In this document: positions 61,858-64,000 of the stretch, one piece after another | How the letters are laid out: every line of letters starts with the position of its first letter | Numbering within the stretch: position 1 is the first letter of the stretch | Assembly (NCBI RefSeq): GCF_003369575.1 | Contig: NZ_PIOC01000027.1 | Coordinates: 62,001-126,000, forward strand | Origin: Oceanobacillus arenosus | GTDB lineage: Bacteria; Bacillota; Bacilli; Bacillales; Amphibacillaceae | Length of the DNA stretch: 64,000 nt | Reading direction: 5' to 3' | Notes under the pieces: model-generated | The model's input: the letters and a program-made list of their open reading frames with translations, nothing else | What the model was told of the DNA's origin: nothing | Database searches by the model: none | Made by a program: the position numbers and the translations under genes

Positions 61858-62592
61858 ATGACAGACAAAAAGTTAGGAATCATCGGCGGAATGGGACCTT
61901 TAGCCACAAAGGTTTTTTATGAGAAAATTATCAATCAAACTGTGGCACATAAGGATCAGGATCATATCGATACAATCATCCTTAGCCATGCCACCCTCCC
62001 AGACCGTACCGAAGCAATATTACGTGGCGAAGGTCAATCATTTTTAAATGCAGTGAGAAAAGATATCGAATTGCTCGGGCATGCAGGCGTTGCAAATATC
62101 GCAATCCCGTGTAATACTTCCCATTATTTCTACGATGAAATGCAAGCAATGACCGATATAAATATTATTAACATGATTCGTGACACTACGGAATATATTT
62201 ATCACAAACATGGTAAAGGAAGTAAGGTCGGTATTCTAGCAACAAATGGTACGATTTCAACCGGTATTTATGAGTTTGAATGTAAACGAAGTGCGCTTGA
62301 GCCCTATCACCCAAACGAAGATACACAGGAAAAAATAATGAAAATCATTTACGACATTAAGGCAGATGTGAATTATCAACCAGCTTCGCTCGATGGCATG
62401 ATTCATGATTTAATAACGAAAGAAAACTGTGCTTGCGTTATTTTAGGTTGTACGGAATTATCTTCCGTCACTTTGAGTGAAGAAAGTAAGATGCATTGCA
62501 TTGATCCAATGGAAATCCTAGCAGAAAATGCGATACGTCTATCTGGAAAACAATCAAAATTAACGCTTATCAATGAGCAAGTATTTAGTTGA
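61858..62592 (+). CDS. Aspartate/glutamate racemase family protein
   Basis: A 244-residue cofactor-independent amino-acid racemase with the two-Cys catalytic pair in IPCNTSHYF (about residue 84) and LGCTELS (about residue 200), and start KLGIIGGMGPLATKVF as in aspartate racemases. The start at 61858 follows a GGTGGTG site; upstream sequence in that frame overlaps the MurE-like gene's end. It lies 34 nt downstream of the MurE-like ligase. It would supply a D-amino acid; which one cannot be read from sequence. Confidence 0.9.
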   Translation: MTDKKLGIIGGMGPLATKVFYEKIINQTVAHKDQDHIDTIILSHATLPDRTEAILRGEGQSFLNAVRKDIELLGHAGVANIAIPCNTSHYFYDEMQAMTDINIINMIRDTTEYIYHKHGKGSKVGILATNGTISTGIYEFECKRSALEPYHPNEDTQEKIMKIIYDIKADVNYQPASLDGMIHDLITKENCACVILGCTELSSVTLSEESKMHCIDPMEILAENAIRLSGKQSKLTLINEQVFS

Positions 62593-62613
62593 TTTGGGAT
62601 AAAGGAGGAGAAT

Positions 62614-62838
62614 ATGTTGAAGCAACAAGACAAAATGAGGTTTGATAACTTTCTCAAGGAATCATTTAAAAATGATGTTCTCGTCCGAGAATTGCGATTA
62701 TCAAGGCCTGAGGTGGATTATCTTCAACAATCCTTTCCGAATGCAGCAATAAGCTGTTTAACAACGAATAATCAGCAAGAGAAACATTGGTATAAAGTAG
62801 AGCTACAAACAGTGCACGCACCGCAATATGTTGGATAA
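62614..62838 (+). CDS. Small protein of 74 residues, unknown function
   Basis: Starts 21 nt after the racemase with a perfect AAAGGAGG ribosome binding site 6-7 nt before the ATG. The product is soluble and charged (MRFDNFLKESFKNDVLVREL, later EVDYLQQSF and a C-terminal HAPQYVG), without membrane segment or known motif. A strong terminator follows at once, so it is the last gene of a three-gene unit with the MurE-like ligase and the racemase. I do not recognise the family. Confidence 0.75.
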   Translation: MLKQQDKMRFDNFLKESFKNDVLVRELRLSRPEVDYLQQSFPNAAISCLTTNNQQEKHWYKVELQTVHAPQYVG

Positions 62839-62841
62839 ACA

Positions 62842-62882
62842 AAATGACAGCCTTTATAACTAGAGGCTGTCATTTTTTTAAT
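62842..62882 (+). terminator. Terminator of the MurE-like/racemase unit
   Basis: AAATGACAGCCT pairs with AGGCTGTCATTT around a short loop and is followed by TTTTTT. Confidence 0.92.
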
Positions 62883-62917
62883 ATATGCGACCATATCGCA
62901 TCGCTCTATTGCCACTG

Positions 62918-63236
62918 TTGATGTAAAGAGCGAACTAGTGACAATTGTAATTTTAGATTTTGCCAGCAGTTACTATTCGTACGAGGGTCTCCAGTATTTT
63001 GCTACAATCGACGTCGATAGTCCGTGGTTTTGTCATTCTTTTGACGTTAGATTCTGCACTACCCCCAGCGGAAAAAATACACGAAGACTCCTGCGGGAAG
63101 AAGAGCCTAGGTGAGACTCTGAAGTGCGATAGCACAAAGAGGCTCACCAGCTCCCCTAAGGTGCGCGAAGTGTATTTTTGGAGCGGTGGATCAGGTAGCA
63201 AAATATCATCCTAAGTTAGTTCGCACTTTATATAAA
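62918..63236. repeat. Interspersed MITE-like repeat, copy B (about 319 bp)
   Basis: The left edge reads AAAGAGCGAACTAG (62925-62938) and the right edge AGTTCGCACTTTATATAAA, inverted relative to each other. The centre AAATACACGAAGACTCCTGC ... GCGAAGTGTATTT is almost identical to copy A at 50771-51098. Between the racemase unit and motS it occupies the whole gap. Confidence 0.75.
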
Positions 63237-63255
63237 CTTTAAGCTTACCCATTAT

Positions 63256-64000
63256 TTACGATTCTACATTTTCATCAAGAATAATAATTTCTACGCGTCG
63301 ATTTTTTGTCATATTTGCCGGAGTATCATTTTCTGTAAGTGGACGCAGCTCTCCATATCCAGCAATCGAGAAACGCGATTCATCTATGTTATAGAATTCG
63401 ATAAAATAGCGAACAACACTGCTTGCACGTGCTCCCGAAAGCTCCCAGTTGGATGGATAACGAAAGCTATTCTCCGGTCTGCTGTCGGTATGCCCTTCCA
63501 CTTTTACTTCGTTCGGTATTTGTGATAGCAGTGTACCAATTCGTTGCAAAAAAGGTATACCAGTTTCTAGAATATTCGCATCACCTGGATTGAAAAAAAT
63601 ACTATCCTGCAGTACTAGTTCAACGCCACGGTCTGTACGATTCGCGGTGATCAGTCCGTTCAGATCATGTTCATCTAAATATGCTTCAACATTACCTACT
63701 AGAGCGGTTAATGAATCGGCTTCTTCAGGTTCTTCTATGTCCCTTTCAATATCCAAATTGATTGGATCCTCGAACGCATTCCTATTTTCTCCAGTTTCCT
63801 CCACACTTGTCCTGTCTGTCGGGTATTCACTTGGAACAACGGATGGAAAGAAATCAAAAATCATCCGATTTTGAAACGACTGCGAAACTGCATCCAATTT
63901 CGTTTGATCAACCTGTGACATGGAGAACAACAATACAAAAAACACTAAAATCAATGTGATCATATCCGAATATGTAACCATCCATTTTGGTGAACCATTA
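63256..64000 (-). CDS. motS: Flagellar motor stator protein MotS (5' end outside window)
   Basis: The MotB-family half of a sodium-driven flagellar stator. The frame is open to the right edge (NGSPKW before MVTYSDMITLILVFF), so the real start lies outside. The transmembrane helix contains the ion-carrying Asp in YSDMITL. A peptidoglycan-binding OmpA-like domain covers the C-terminal half (FFNPGDANILE, VEGHTDSRPENS, ELSGARASSVVRYF). The linker is rich in Glu/Asp. In Bacillus, motPS lies next to acuABC and ccpA, which matches and supports MotS over MotB. Confidence 0.92.
   Translation of the reverse strand, partial: NGSPKWMVTYSDMITLILVFFVLLFSMSQVDQTKLDAVSQSFQNRMIFDFFPSVVPSEYPTDRTSVEETGENRNAFEDPINLDIERDIEEPEEADSLTALVGNVEAYLDEHDLNGLITANRTDRGVELVLQDSIFFNPGDANILETGIPFLQRIGTLLSQIPNEVKVEGHTDSRPENSFRYPSNWELSGARASSVVRYFIEFYNIDESRFSIAGYGELRPLTENDTPANMTKNRRVEIIILDENVES

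Overview
The window is a low-GC Gram-positive chromosome segment from a spore-forming Bacillaceae species. The evidence is sporulation genes (ytvI, ytrH, ytrI, ytfJ, ytfI, an alpha/beta SASP), AGGAGG-type ribosome binding sites, frequent TTG starts, a tyrosine T-box, and a gene order that follows the Bacillus subtilis yt/acu region. A MotS-type sodium stator gene and the protein sequences suggest an Oceanobacillus/Ornithinibacillus/Virgibacillus-like relative, but the genus cannot be fixed from sequence alone. No tRNA, rRNA, CRISPR array or intact transposase gene was seen.

Layout. (1) 0-16.6 kb is conserved backbone: citZ (cut at the left edge), ytvI, fxsA, pyk-pfkA, accA-accD, a GntR regulator, dnaE, ytrHI, nrnA, ytpI, ytoI. 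(2) 16.6-17.5 kb is a scar: the end of an interspersed repeat, four 21-bp tandem repeats and a frameshifted remnant of a DnaB-type helicase. (3) 17.5-29.7 kb is a complete type IV pilus (T4P) locus on the minus strand: VanW-like protein, PilB, PilT, PilC, major pilin, PilM, PilN, PilO, three minor prepilins and prepilin peptidase. It is driven from a strong sigma-A promoter with a perfect palindrome near +1 and a structured leader ending in a terminator. (4) 30-35 kb holds ytkL and a sigma-W-promoter operon of DUF4178, PspA, DUF4247 lipoprotein, DUF350 and a membrane-anchored aminopropyltransferase-like protein. (5) 35-51 kb is backbone again: Xaa-Pro dipeptidase, universal stress protein, ytxK-ackA, tpx, ytfJI, NAD kinase, SASP, thiI-iscS, ezrA, refZ, fRMsr and the diguanylate cyclase dgcP. 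(6) 51-64 kb: rpsD, tyrS with T-box, a class A PBP with a fibronectin-like tail, acuABC, a MaoC-like gene, then a module of divergent MurE-like ligase, aspartate/glutamate racemase and small protein, and finally motS (cut at the right edge).

How it fits together. Lower glycolysis (pfkA, pyk), acetate overflow and reuse (ackA, acuABC), fatty-acid entry (accDA) and the TCA entry (citZ) sit together, and cre-like sites lie near citZ, acuA, usp and possibly the T4P operon. A cyclic-di-GMP link is plausible: dgcP encodes a GGEEL diguanylate cyclase and PilB carries an MshEN-type N-terminus.

The most interesting points are the T4P locus with its unidentified attenuator-like leader, the sigma-W/PspA/polyamine-synthase-like operon, the divergent MurE-racemase module, a three-way-junction element beside dnaE, and at least two families of structured interspersed repeats.
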